NCBI GenBank assembly: GCA_003242355.1
Contig: QGUH01000092.1
Location: 1-9,073 of the forward strand
Source of the DNA: Pseudomonadota bacterium
GTDB taxonomy: Bacteria; Myxococcota_A; Polyangia; Polyangiales; Polyangiaceae
Reading direction: 5' to 3'
Length of the DNA: 9,073 nucleotides
The notes beneath the pieces are model-generated. The model did not search any database, had not been told where the DNA came from, and saw only the letters and a program-made list of their open reading frames with translations. Of this stretch, positions 1-7,419 are shown piece by piece (positions within the stretch are counted from its first letter, which is position 1; every line of letters starts with the position of its first letter). Position numbers and translations under genes: made by a program.

Positions 1-3000
1 TCGATCCCCGGAGGCCCGGGGGGCGTGGGGCGCGCCGCGAACACCTGGGCGCCGTGGAACCGGTGCAGCGTGTCCGTCGAGCCGTCGTGCAAGAAGCCGA
101 ACCCCCGCACCTGAGGGCCCGTGTACCGACTCTCTGCAGCGAAGAGCCCGCCGCGCCGCGGTCCATGGACCGACTCCGGGACGAAGAACGGATGCGTGGG
201 CGTGCCGAACATCCCCGCCTTGGCGTAGGCGTTGCGCAAGTGCGGGACCTTGAGCACCTGGCTCTCGTTCTCGAACGAATACTCGCCGCTCGTTCCGAAG
301 AACCCGGGGCGGAACACGTCGAACTCCGCGTTGCCCTTGGGATCGAGCCGGTGGCAGCCGTGGCAAGTTTCGAGCGTGTCGGACACGCGGAGGCGACAAC
401 TGGTCTCCCCCGAGAGCGCGCAGTCTTGGCGCAGGTTGCGGAAGTCGCCGGTGCCGCGAGCCGCCTCGTCGGCCCACGTGCGCAGCGTCAGGTTCGACAA
501 GGCAATCGTCAGCTCGAAGGCCTGGAGCAAGCTCTCGGGCGCCGCGAACGGCATCCTGGGAGCCCGCGCCTCGGGCGGAGCCGCGCCGAGCAGAAGAGCT
601 ACGATCTGCGAGCCCGTGGGCGTTCCGAAGGCGGCGGAGAGTCCCACGAGCCCGAGAAGGCCGCTCGAGAGCCGAACGAGCACGCCTGCCGTTTCGGCCG
701 GCACCATCCCCGGAGGGACGAGCGTCACTTGGTCAGCGAGCAATCCCTCGCGGCCCCCGACGAACGCGCTCCGCGCGGCGTCGTGTTGCGCGAGCGCTGG
801 CGGCGGCAATCCGTCCGTCGTGCTCACGAGCGCCGACAACGCCGCCCAGAGCGTCGGATCCGCAAGAAGCCCCCGAAGCACCGTCGCGAACTCCACGAGA
901 CTCGGGCTTAGCCGGAGCGCACGTACGAGAACGTTGGAGTAACAGCTGCAGCGCTCCGTCTCCGTATCGATCTCGACGACGGACCCGTCGAGCGCCACGC
1001 ACGTTCCGGACTCGAACTGCTCGTCCGTCTGGCTCAGACACCCGAAGAACAGCGCGCGCCCCGCGGCCTCGTCGGGCCGGAGCGAGTCGTCGAGCGCGCG
1101 GACCGGGTTCGGCGGTAGCGTGAGCTGCAGCGCGAAGTTCGTGAACGCCTGGAACGTGTCCGGGTCGAGCAGCTCGTCACTGCCGTTCAACCCGACGATG
1201 GCGACGTCGAACTCGCCGAACGAATTGTCCTCGTTCAGGCTCCCGAAGTCGGGCTGCATGCCCGGCGCATCTCGGAAACGCCGCGTGCGATCGCCGCGCC
1301 AGTGGAGCGCGCCGTGGTTGGCCAGGCCCCGCAGCGTCTGGGTCGCCATCGGCCCCTTGTTGCTCCGGAAATCGGGCGTGAGCGTGGGCTCTCCGGCGAT
1401 GAGCCGGCCCACCTGCGCATTCTCCGGCGCGACCGCGTAGGGCCCCGGATTCTCGACCGTGGGCAGATCGGGATCGCCGAGGTCCCACGAGATGCTGTCG
1501 AAGTTGCCGAACACGTGACAGCTCGCGCAAGCGGAGTCCCCGTGCGACGACGTGAGCCGCGCGTTGTACAGCACGTGGCGCCCGCGGCGGATCGACGGCG
1601 GCTCGGGACTGTGGAAGCGCACGCGGTCGATCACGCCGCCTCCATCGGCGTCGAGCACGAGCAGCTCGTTGGTGAAGTGCGTCTTGACGTACAGGCGCTC
1701 GGAGCGCGAGTCGAGCGCGAGCCCGACGGGACCACTCGGGCGGAGCACGTCCTCACCCGCGTAGATCTCTTCGAGCGCTCCCTGCCGTCGCGCGCGCACG
1801 TTGTCGAAGCGCCCGAGCAGGGCGTCCGCGTTCACACGCACCACCTTGTCGGAGCCGAGCGCGGTGAAATAGAGCGACTTTCCGTCCTCGGAAAACACGC
1901 CCGCGGTCGGGAACGCGAGGCTCCGCGCGTTCTCCTCCGCGTCGCGCTCGCAGCACCGACCGTAATCGACATGCGTGTTGAGGTGGACCGGCCGAACCCG
2001 CCCACGCCGCGTATCGAGCACCGTGACACGGCTCTCGTGCAGGTGGCCGATCACGGTGGTGCTCGAGCCGTTCCCGTGCCCTTCGAAGCGCGTGAGGTTC
2101 TGCGCCTCCGTGTTCAACACGAACAGCTGATCGGAGCCGGGCCGCACGGCCATGCCGAACAGGATCGTGCCGACACCGGAGAATGCTCGTGTCACCTCGA
2201 GCGCGTTCACGTCGATCGCGAACACGTCCTCGTCCGGCAAGCTCAGCCGCACCTCGTCGTTCCATTCCATGGGTGGGGGCTGCGCCGCGGAGCGTGCCGC
2301 GGGCGTCGCGACACCGCCCGGCACCGCGTCGAGCCAGCAGCCGCGCGTGCCGTCCGGAAACGCGTGGAACGCGTCGCCGCAGTCCTCCTCACGCTCGAAA
2401 AATCGAACGATGAGCGCGGTCGTGGGCTGCAGGGTTCCATCGCCGCTCGTGCACTGGCATTCCGGGCGCACCACCCCAGGCGTTTCGACGAACACCTTCG
2501 TGACGCGGTGAGCGTCGTCCGTGGCGACGCACAGCTGCAGCGTGTCGAGCTCGAACCGATCCGGGCGCGGATCGGGCATGCAACGTCCCTTGCCGGAGAC
2601 CGCCGGCAAGCCGCCTTCGATGCGCGCGTTGCCGCGCACGCCCTCGGCCAACACGAGCTCGCCGTCCTGCTCGATCGGATTGCCGGCAGCGTCCCGCGCG
2701 AGCAGCGGGCCGAGCGCCTGCACGCCGCGCAACGCCACTCGCTCCGCTGGAACCGCGGTGGTGCGGTTGCCCGTGTGGAAGCCCGCGACATAAACGACGC
2801 CAGGCCCAACGGCGAGCGCGCGCGGCGTGTCCGTGAACGAGTTCACGACCCGCAGCGCCGGCCGCGGCGCGCGCGGATCGAACACGAACACGTCCGCGAG
2901 CCCGCGCTCGGTCTTTTCGTCGGGAGGAGTCACGAGATCGTGACCGAGCCGCGCCGATGCGACCGGGTGATGCTGACCGCGATGCGCGGTCGTCACGAAC

Positions 3001-3566
3001 ACCCGCGGCGCGCCCCAGCTCGTGCGCGTCACGACGATGTCCCGCGGCTCGTCGCCGACGTGCAGCGTGTCCACCACTTCCCCGCGACACGAGGGCACGT
3101 CGACCTCGACGATGCTGATGCTGTCCGAAACGTGATTGACGACCCAGAGGGTCGCGGTGCGTCGCGTCTCGCGCACGCTCGCCACCGCGACGGGACGCAG
3201 GCCGACCTTCACGACGCCACACGCGAAGACCCCGCGCGGGGTCGAGCGGAGAAGCTCGAGCGTGTCGTTCACCGTGTTGGTCACCGCGACGAGGCCGCTC
3301 CGCTCGAGCACCGCCACGGGCCGCACCGGATCCGCCTCGAACAACGTATAATCGGTCGCCGGCCGCGCGCGGTCGTCGGGATCGTTGGGGTTCTCGAAGC
3401 TCGGATCGAGCAACAACGGCGTCCGCACGCCGTCGCTCTCCGTCTCCGGCGCGCACGCGAGCGCGAGCAGCGCGCCTACAACGGCCAGCACTCCAGCCGT
3501 CCGCGTTCGGACCCGCCGTCGAATCGAAAGCGCACTCTTCCCCGTTCGTCGTGTCCCGGTCTTCAT
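1..3566 (-). CDS. Beta-propeller / di-haem cytochrome c peroxidase-like exported protein, 3' end outside window
   Basis: The frame is open for 1188 codons from ATG at 3566 to the left edge, so the C-terminus is missing. GGGAG at 3573-3577 lies six bases before the ATG. Residues 1-38 are a basic n-region (R/K-rich), a hydrophobic stretch and Cys38 (ALAC), so it is exported and possibly lipid-anchored. Residues about 55-650 hold repeated YncE/YVTN-like propeller blades (e.g. GDEPRDIVV, PVGLALDSRSERLYV). A cytochrome part follows, with haem motifs CASCH (680-684) and CHGCH (1068-1072), plus KGPMATQTLRGL and VRGFGFLHDGSTDTLHRF near the end. In the MauG/CcpA di-haem peroxidase family such proteins move electrons in the periplasm; the substrate here is unknown. 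Oddities are a six-Cys insert at 329-410, a Cys pair at 538-539, and about 220 extra residues before haem 2. The family call is strong; the reaction is inferred. Confidence 0.9.
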   Translation of the reverse strand, partial: MKTGTRRTGKSALSIRRRVRTRTAGVLAVVGALLALACAPETESDGVRTPLLLDPSFENPNDPDDRARPATDYTLFEADPVRPVAVLERSGLVAVTNTVNDTLELLRSTPRGVFACGVVKVGLRPVAVASVRETRRTATLWVVNHVSDSISIVEVDVPSCRGEVVDTLHVGDEPRDIVVTRTSWGAPRVFVTTAHRGQHHPVASARLGHDLVTPPDEKTERGLADVFVFDPRAPRPALRVVNSFTDTPRALAVGPGVVYVAGFHTGNRTTAVPAERVALRGVQALGPLLARDAAGNPIEQDGELVLAEGVRGNARIEGGLPAVSGKGRCMPDPRPDRFELDTLQLCVATDDAHRVTKVFVETPGVVRPECQCTSGDGTLQPTTALIVRFFEREEDCGDAFHAFPDGTRGCWLDAVPGGVATPAARSAAQPPPMEWNDEVRLSLPDEDVFAIDVNALEVTRAFSGVGTILFGMAVRPGSDQLFVLNTEAQNLTRFEGHGNGSSTTVIGHLHESRVTVLDTRRGRVRPVHLNTHVDYGRCCERDAEENARSLAFPTAGVFSEDGKSLYFTALGSDKVVRVNADALLGRFDNVRARRQGALEEIYAGEDVLRPSGPVGLALDSRSERLYVKTHFTNELLVLDADGGGVIDRVRFHSPEPPSIRRGRHVLYNARLTSSHGDSACASCHVFGNFDSISWDLGDPDLPTVENPGPYAVAPENAQVGRLIAGEPTLTPDFRSNKGPMATQTLRGLANHGALHWRGDRTRRFRDAPGMQPDFGSLNEDNSFGEFDVAIVGLNGSDELLDPDTFQAFTNFALQLTLPPNPVRALDDSLRPDEAAGRALFFGCLSQTDEQFESGTCVALDGSVVEIDTETERCSCYSNVLVRALRLSPSLVEFATVLRGLLADPTLWAALSALVSTTDGLPPPALAQHDAARSAFVGGREGLLADQVTLVPPGMVPAETAGVLVRLSSGLLGLVGLSAAFGTPTGSQIVALLLGAAPPEARAPRMPFAAPESLLQAFELTIALSNLTLRTWADEAARGTGDFRNLRQDCALSGETSCRLRVSDTLETCHGCHRLDPKGNAEFDVFRPGFFGTSGEYSFENESQVLKVPHLRNAYAKAGMFGTPTHPFFVPESVHGPRRGGLFAAESRYTGPQVRGFGFLHDGSTDTLHRFHGAQVFAARPTPPGPPGI

Positions 3567-3993
3567 GGGCCGCTCCCGACGACGACCGTAGCCGCCCGCA
3601 GTCGCTCCAATCAATGGTGCATTCCACCCCACACGCTCCGAACCACCCCACGACTGCCAAAGAATGAAGCGTCCGTCATGGATGTGTTTTCGCGGCGCAA
3701 CGCGCGCGGCACCCACACCAAAAAGCGCGGCCCTTCCACGGGCCGTGGACGGCTTTCCGCGTGAGCAAAGCTCGCGGTGCTCGCGGCGCCGGACGCCTCA
3801 CCAATTTCGGAGTGCACATCGTCCGAGCCCACTCGGAATCGAGCCGACGCTTCGCCCCTTCGAGGATGCACATCGTTGGGGCGCCTCCGGGGCGAGTGGA
3901 CGGACGCTCGCAATGGTGCTCGCCGTGCGTATTTGCCCGCCCTCGCCGAGTGCAGGGTGCACGGGGAGCGCCGCGTTCGCGCTCAGTTCGCGC
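3567..3993. other. Intergenic region between genes 1 and 2
   Basis: This stretch of 427 bases has no convincing gene. It separates the stop of the jelly-roll lipoprotein gene from the start of the cytochrome gene, so it should hold the 3' end of one transcript and the promoter of the other. It contains a terminator-like hairpin (3720-3745), a small dyad GTGCA/TGCAC at 3950-3962, a repeated TGCACATCGT at 3813 and 3867, and an 11-bp tandem repeat at its right edge. A 100-codon minus-strand frame at 3611-3913 is Arg/Ser-rich, contains the hairpin and looks non-coding. I could not identify a clear -35/-10 promoter for the cytochrome gene. Confidence 0.6.
3720..3745 (-). terminator. Intrinsic terminator-like hairpin downstream of gene 2
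   Basis: Read on the minus strand, a perfect 6-bp stem (CGGCCC / GGGCCG, plus positions 3728-3733 and 3740-3745) with a 6-base loop is followed after three bases (CGC) by five T residues (plus A-run 3720-3724). It sits about 250 bases after the stop of the gene ending at 3994 and about 150 bases before the cytochrome start. It could end the upstream transcript or act as a leader attenuator. An alternative overlapping dyad (TCCACG / CGTGGA, 3735-3749) could compete with the stem. Confidence 0.45.
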
Positions 3994-4004
3994 TCAGTTC
4001 GCGC
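3975..4004. repeat. 11-bp tandem repeat spanning the stop codon of gene 2
   Basis: GTTCGCGCTCA occurs at 3975-3985 and 3986-3996, followed by a partial third copy GTTCGCGC at 3997-4004. On the coding (minus) strand the repeat includes the last codons (Ala-Asn) and the TGA stop at 3994-3996, so the stop-containing unit is duplicated just after the gene. It is probably a replication-slippage product. Confidence 0.8.
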
Positions 4005-5178
4005 AACCGATACGGGTCGTGGAAACCGCGATGTCGTCGAGGTAGATGCTGCCCTGCGCTTCGCCGGTCGAGAAGATGCCGAGGCGGATGTGGTCGATCT
4101 TTTGCGAGATGGGGGCCTCCGTCGCGATGGACTCCGTCATCGGTTTGCCGGTCGACTGATACGAGAGCGCTTCGCCGTCGATGTAGGTCGACACGACGAG
4201 CGTGCTCGCCTGTTGCACGTGCGCTTCGAAGCAGAACCACTCGCCTTTCGGCATCGCGCGCGAGGCGCAACCCGTCACCTCGCCGCCGCCCATACCGATG
4301 ATCGTGATTTGCGGGCCCGCGTATTCTTCACACGGGGCCTTGCTGCGATAGCCGAAGCGCACGGCGGGGTCGTCCGACGTTCGATGGCCCGGCGTGAGGT
4401 CGATATCGAGGGTTTCACGATTGCTGATGTCGAGCCCGGGCTCCCAATAGCTGTAGGCACGCACCCAAAACTCGTCCGTCGCCGGAAACTCACCCGATAG
4501 GCGGCACTGTGCGAAGTGCTTGTTCGTCACCTTGAGTGACTTGCTGCCGCCGTTCGCGAGCGCCGTCGTCACGCCCATCGTAAAGGAGGAGGTCTGGTAC
4601 TTGCACGAGTCGTCGAGCGGCTTCCACGGGCCGCCCGTCGGCACCATGCCCTCCGCCACGTCCTCGAAGTCTTCGCACAAGAGCTCGTTGCCCGTGCACC
4701 CGAGGCTCCCCATCACTCCACCGGAGCCTCCGCTCATGCCCGCGGAGCCGCCAGCAGCTCCCCCGTCTCCCGCCGAGCCGCCTCCCGCACCCGCCCCGCT
4801 CATCCCGCCACCGCTCATCCCGCCACCGCTCGTTCCGCCGCTCGCGTCTCCTCCCATCCCCGCGGAGCCCCCACCCGGAGCACCGGCACCGCCGCTCGCG
4901 CCGCCGCCCGCTCCCTCCGAGGGCGACTCGCCGCCACTTCCACCCGACGTTCCACCAGCCCCCGCGACACTGCCCCCAGCGCCGCCGCTCGAGGACCCGC
5001 CGGTTGCGCCCCCTTGCGACGACCCACCATTACCCGCGCCGGCACCGCCCGTGCCCGCGCCTCCCACGGCGCTTCCGCCCATTCCTCCCGTCGCCGACAC
5101 CTTGTCTCCAGAGTCGCTCGACGAGTCGGCACAAGAGAGGGCAACGAGGGCAACGGCTCCAAGGATGGCGAAACGCAT
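3994..5178 (-). CDS. Putative lipoprotein: Gly/Ser/Ala-rich linker plus Cys-rich jelly-roll (ConA-like) domain
   Basis: The protein has 394 residues. The ATG at 5178 is chosen because it begins directly with a signal peptide (MRFAILGAVALVALSC, Cys16 as possible lipidation site); a GTG at 5280 would add 34 residues that hide the signal. No good Shine-Dalgarno is seen. Residues about 17-158 are a low-complexity Gly/Ala/Ser linker with occasional Met. The folded part, 159-394, starts LCEDFED, has an FWVRAYSYWEPG strand segment, WFCFEAHV, STYIDG, and ends GSIYLDDIAVSTTRIGC. This layout resembles concanavalin-A-like lectin/glucanase or Cip1/polysaccharide-lyase-like jelly rolls, so carbohydrate binding or cleavage at the cell surface is possible but inferred. 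Eight cysteines (161, 168, 192, 225, 283, 304, 316, 392) suggest disulfides outside the cytoplasm. No catalytic residues could be assigned. Confidence 0.88.
   Translation of the reverse strand: MRFAILGAVALVALSCADSSSDSGDKVSATGGMGGSAVGGAGTGGAGAGNGGSSQGGATGGSSSGGAGGSVAGAGGTSGGSGGESPSEGAGGGASGGAGAPGGGSAGMGGDASGGTSGGGMSGGGMSGAGAGGGSAGDGGAAGGSAGMSGGSGGVMGSLGCTGNELLCEDFEDVAEGMVPTGGPWKPLDDSCKYQTSSFTMGVTTALANGGSKSLKVTNKHFAQCRLSGEFPATDEFWVRAYSYWEPGLDISNRETLDIDLTPGHRTSDDPAVRFGYRSKAPCEEYAGPQITIIGMGGGEVTGCASRAMPKGEWFCFEAHVQQASTLVVSTYIDGEALSYQSTGKPMTESIATEAPISQKIDHIRLGIFSTGEAQGSIYLDDIAVSTTRIGCAN
4799..4828. repeat. 15-bp tandem repeat within the linker of gene 2
   Basis: CTCATCCCGCCACCG is present twice head to tail (4799-4813, 4814-4828), with a degraded third copy after it. 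On the coding strand it gives repeated Gly-Gly-Gly-Met-Ser units in the low-complexity linker. This shows that at least part of the linker grew by in-frame duplication. Confidence 0.85.
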
Positions 5179-5280
5179 GAAGCCGTCTATGACGCTGCCG
5201 CATTCCGCCGTCCAGAGACCAGGAACGTCGCGGCGCGCGTCTCGTTGGCACACGCGCCGTTCTAGCTCACTTTTCGTCAC

Positions 5281-5306
5281 GCCCTCGGGGCGGTATCGAC
5301 GAGGGC
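5281..5306. repeat. 7-bp inverted repeat upstream of gene 2
   Basis: GCCCTCG (5281-5287) and CGAGGGC (5300-5306) are perfect inverted copies around a 12-base loop. The structure ends exactly before the alternative GTG start at 5280, so on the minus-strand transcript it would form a hairpin in the leader of the lipoprotein gene, if transcription starts upstream of it. Confidence 0.6.
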
Positions 5307-5315
5307 CGCGAGATC

Positions 5316-5364
5316 GTGCCGCTCGCCGGGGCCACCCGCAGGCCCGATCCCGTCAGCTCGGCAC
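5316..5364. repeat. Nested inverted repeat upstream of gene 2
   Basis: The outer arms GTGCCG (5316-5321) and CGGCAC (5359-5364) enclose inner arms GGGCC (5329-5333) and GGCCC (5341-5345) around a 7-base loop. Together with the neighbouring 5281-5306 dyad this makes a strongly structured stretch. It could be 3' processing or termination structure of the upstream gene, or a structured 5' leader. Confidence 0.5.
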
Positions 5365-5464
5365 ATCGATTATCGCGTACCTCCCGGACGGCAATGAGCA
5401 TTGCGACGATGGCCCACCCCGCATCCTCCCGAACGCTCGTCGACCGCGGGCTGCCGTACCGCCC

Positions 5465-7336
5465 TTACTGAGCGATCTTCTTGAGCAACGGCAAGGGATA
5501 GAGCCGCTCCGCGCGGTAAACGCCGTGGTCCTTGGGGAGCCGGAGCTCCCAGACGACCTCGCCGGTGTCGCGCGTCACCTCGATGATGCGGCTTTCGGGA
5601 GTGATGCTCGCGGTTCCGCGGCGTCCAGCGGCGATGAGCACGTTGCCGTTGGCGAGGCGATCGGCATCGCCCCAGAATGGCGCATAGAGCTCCTGCTTGT
5701 ACCAGGGATCGGTGTCGAAGTCGCCCGGCCATTCCCAGACGAGCGTCGCCGTCTTCGCGGCTTCGTCGATCTTGTACTCGACGGCGCGGGTGTGCCGATT
5801 TCCGGGATTGCCGTCTTCGATCACGCCGCTGAAGCCACCGTTGTCGAAGAACAGAATCGTCCCATCGTCGTGGATCTCGGGATCGTGAATGTCGACGAAC
5901 TGCGAATCCGGCGGCACGAACGCCATGTCCCCGAAATTGCTATTTAGCGTGTCTTGACCGTACTTCGCGGGCAAGTGCCACTGCACGGCCTTCGTGCTGT
6001 ACGTCATCTTGATGAGCCCGAGCCACCGGAAGCTCAGGTAGGCGACGTCCTTCTCGAGGTCGATGGTGATCGAATTGCCGTGCGCCCAGTCGCCCGCCGC
6101 TCCGGGTGGTGGGGTCATCGCGTCTTCCACGCCAATCGTGTGGACGACCTGGCCGTCCGGAGAAAGCTCGATGAAGATCTGCGAGACGCGGCCTCCTGCC
6201 GAGGTCGCGTCTCGCATCACGACGTAGTTTCCGTTCGAGAGCTTGCCCGCGTGGTGCGAAAGCTGATCGGGCACGCCGCACAGCGGATCGTCACACGTCC
6301 AGAGCGTGTTGCCGGCCCAGTCCACCTCGATGCGAGGCACCGGCGGGCTGCCCGCGCCCGGGCTGAGCGACGGCCCCATGAGCACGCCGCGATCGGTCGG
6401 ATCGACGGAAATCGCACCGCCCCGCTCGTTCGTCGTCCCATGGATGAAGTACCAAACGGGGTGTCCCTCCTCGTCGTAAATCACCGCGGCGGGCGGCGCT
6501 CCGCTGAAGGCGCGATTCGTGCCATCCCCCTTTTGCACGTTCATGAGCGTCCAGCCCGGCTGCGTCTTCGCCGGGTCGTACACGGAAACGGTTCCGACGG
6601 GAATCTGCGCCGGGAGCGCTCCCGTCGTGAACGTCGTCGTGCCCTCCACCGTTCCACTCGCTCCCGTCGAGAGCACGCGCAGCTGGTACGTCGTCTGCGC
6701 CCGCATGCCGATCACGAGCACCTCGTGCTCCGTGACGTTGTCGGGGCCTTCGATTTCCCAGGTGAGCTCGTCCGTACCGAACCGAACGACCGACGACGAC
6801 GGCTCCGCCGTCGTCCAGCGCACGAACGCCGAAAGCACGTTCCGCGGATTCGCTTCGACCTCGATGTCCGAAATCGTCCCGACGACAGCGCTCTTGCCCG
6901 CGCTCCCTCCTTCCGAAGGGGCGCCCGCGTCACTGCCACCGGCTCCGCCGCTCACGCCTCCCGCACCCGCTCCGGCGTTCTCCGCACCCGCTGCACCACC
7001 GGAGGCCGCACCCCCGGCGGTCGCGGCAGCGCCGACTCCAGCACCACCGCCGTTGCTCGCTGCGCCAACTCCCCCACCGCCGGAGGGGCCGCTGCCCGCT
7101 CCCCCGCCCATTCCAGACACACTCGAACCAGGAACGCCGCCCGATGCGCCGCCACTGCCTCCAGAAGACGAAGGCGCGCCCGACGCTCCGCTCGGGCCGC
7201 CTCCCGAAGCAGGCGGATTCCCTCCGGAATCGTTCGGCGACGAGCCGCAACCAAAAGTCGTGGTGCCAACGACCAACGCCGCCGCACCGCAAATAGACGA
7301 AGAGCAACGAGACAAACGGGACCACCAGGACTTCAT
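5465..7336 (-). CDS. Arylsulfotransferase (ASST)-family exported protein with Gly-rich linker and FN3-like domain
   Basis: The protein has 623 residues from ATG 7336; a GTG at 7363, with GGGGA upstream, would add nine. It begins with a signal sequence (MKSWWSRLSR, hydrophobic stretch, TTTFGC with Cys30), so it is exported, perhaps as a lipoprotein. Residues 32-148 are a Gly/Ala/Ser linker. About 151-238 is a fibronectin-III-like module (FVRWTTAEPSSSVVRFG ... TTYQLRVLSTG). From about 246 to the end is a propeller matching arylsulfotransferases: WYFIHG, SHHAGK (His361/362), DWAHGNS (His419), SFRW (Arg437), HDPEIHDDGTILFFDNG (His484, His489), VVWELRLP. ASST enzymes move sulfuryl groups between phenols without PAPS, through a histidine intermediate; His484 is my candidate by position before ILFFDNG. 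Cys348 and Cys353 could form a disulfide. Donor and acceptor are unknown. Confidence 0.9.
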   Translation of the reverse strand: MKSWWSRLSRCSSSICGAAALVVGTTTFGCGSSPNDSGGNPPASGGGPSGASGAPSSSGGSGGASGGVPGSSVSGMGGGAGSGPSGGGGVGAASNGGGAGVGAAATAGGAASGGAAGAENAGAGAGGVSGGAGGSDAGAPSEGGSAGKSAVVGTISDIEVEANPRNVLSAFVRWTTAEPSSSVVRFGTDELTWEIEGPDNVTEHEVLVIGMRAQTTYQLRVLSTGASGTVEGTTTFTTGALPAQIPVGTVSVYDPAKTQPGWTLMNVQKGDGTNRAFSGAPPAAVIYDEEGHPVWYFIHGTTNERGGAISVDPTDRGVLMGPSLSPGAGSPPVPRIEVDWAGNTLWTCDDPLCGVPDQLSHHAGKLSNGNYVVMRDATSAGGRVSQIFIELSPDGQVVHTIGVEDAMTPPPGAAGDWAHGNSITIDLEKDVAYLSFRWLGLIKMTYSTKAVQWHLPAKYGQDTLNSNFGDMAFVPPDSQFVDIHDPEIHDDGTILFFDNGGFSGVIEDGNPGNRHTRAVEYKIDEAAKTATLVWEWPGDFDTDPWYKQELYAPFWGDADRLANGNVLIAAGRRGTASITPESRIIEVTRDTGEVVWELRLPKDHGVYRAERLYPLPLLKKIAQ

Positions 7337-7419
7337 CGCGGGCTCGTGTACCCCGTTGGTCACCGAATCCCCAGCGTTTCAGTCAGAATTCCGCTCAAAC
7401 CTCGCCGTCACGCCGAAAG

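Larger units (their letters stand above)
5179..5464. other. Intergenic region between genes 2 and 3, with stacked inverted repeats
   Basis: The 286 bases between the arylsulfotransferase-like gene (stop at 5465) and the jelly-roll lipoprotein gene hold two adjacent inverted-repeat structures (5281-5306 and 5316-5364) but no T-tract terminator. A minus-strand GATAAT (plus 5369-5374) could be a -10 box for the lipoprotein gene, but no matching -35 element is found at normal spacing, so this is weak. Confidence 0.5.

Noticed and set aside
2389..3660. Minus-strand open frame of 423 codons overlapping gene 1 in another frame
   Set aside because: The frame starting at 3566 has a signal peptide, propeller motifs and haem motifs; this one is Arg/Gly-rich with no domain.
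1302..3764. Very long plus-strand open frame (820 codons)
   Set aside because: It lies antisense to the cytochrome gene, is Arg/His-rich without recognisable domains, and is open only because GC-rich minus-strand coding leaves few stops.
3611..3913. Minus-strand frame of 100 codons in the gene 1/2 gap
   Set aside because: It has Arg/Ser-rich composition, contains a terminator-like hairpin and a duplication, and shows no recognisable motif.
5179..5280. Longer form of gene 2 starting at GTG 5280
   Set aside because: It would put 34 non-signal residues before a clean signal peptide, and the possible ribosome site is too close and inside a hairpin.
4520..5947. Pro-rich plus-strand open frame of 475 codons
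   Set aside because: Its Pro/Ala-rich part is the complement of the Gly-rich linker of gene 2, and it runs across the gene 2/3 gap into gene 3.
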